This document shows, piece after piece, positions 5,984-5,986 of a DNA stretch of 5,986 bases. The DNA is from Pseudomonas sp. (GTDB lineage: Bacteria; Pseudomonadota; Gammaproteobacteria; Pseudomonadales; Pseudomonadaceae), in the NCBI GenBank assembly GCA_003525045.1, contig DQGF01000277.1, positions 1 through 5,986 of the forward strand. The letters are read 5' to 3'. The notes beneath the pieces are model-generated. The model saw only the letters and a list, made by a program, of their open reading frames with translations, did no database searches and had not been told where the DNA came from. How positions within the stretch are numbered: position 1 is the first letter of the stretch; each line of letters begins with the position of its first letter. A program made the translations under genes and the position numbers.

Positions 5984-5986
5984 TTT

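Overview
This window looks like ordinary chromosomal DNA of a Pseudomonas, most likely in or near the P. fluorescens group. Three things point there: REP/REPIN-type repeats built on the familiar GTAGGAGCGAGGCTTGCCCGCGAA-like core (positions 1-21, 1749-1815, 5907-5983), strong G/C preference at third codon positions, and a DUF2025-family gene. Assignments were made by reading and recall only; no search was run.

Layout, left to right. A truncated REP copy (1-21) lies just beyond the end of a small cytosolic DUF2025-family gene on the minus strand (43-369). A 232-bp divergent spacer with one imperfect dyad (501-523) leads to glpQ on the plus strand (602-1729), a secreted glycerophosphodiester phosphodiesterase. 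A REPIN hairpin follows (1749-1815), then a perfect TTAAG-N6-TTAAG direct repeat (1843-1858) upstream of a small exported PepSY-domain protein (1912-2217), which ends in a strong intrinsic terminator (2227-2264). Next is a decayed GAF sensor histidine kinase (2332-2939): its start is gone, and an internal deletion with frameshift joins the GAF domain directly to the ATP-binding domain. A complete transmembrane chemoreceptor (2967-4592) is on the minus strand. A 270-bp divergent promoter region separates it from a CorA/ZntB-family cation transporter on the plus strand (4863-5885). A second REPIN closes the window.

The most interesting part is regulatory DNA. The 4593-4862 spacer holds two flagellar sigma-28-like motifs facing the chemoreceptor. 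It also holds a near-consensus Pho box (CTGTCAC-AAAA-CTGTCAA) with a -10-like hexamer exactly 10 bp downstream, facing the metal transporter. The repeat before the PepSY gene fits the OmpR-type response-regulator box described for BqsR/CarR and PmrA. Together these suggest that three unrelated single genes are wired to motility, phosphate starvation and envelope/metal sensing. GlpQ and a Pho-controlled transporter share a phosphate-scavenging theme, but I see no Pho box before glpQ.

I found no new defence, mobile or biosynthetic system, and no tRNA, rRNA or CRISPR array.
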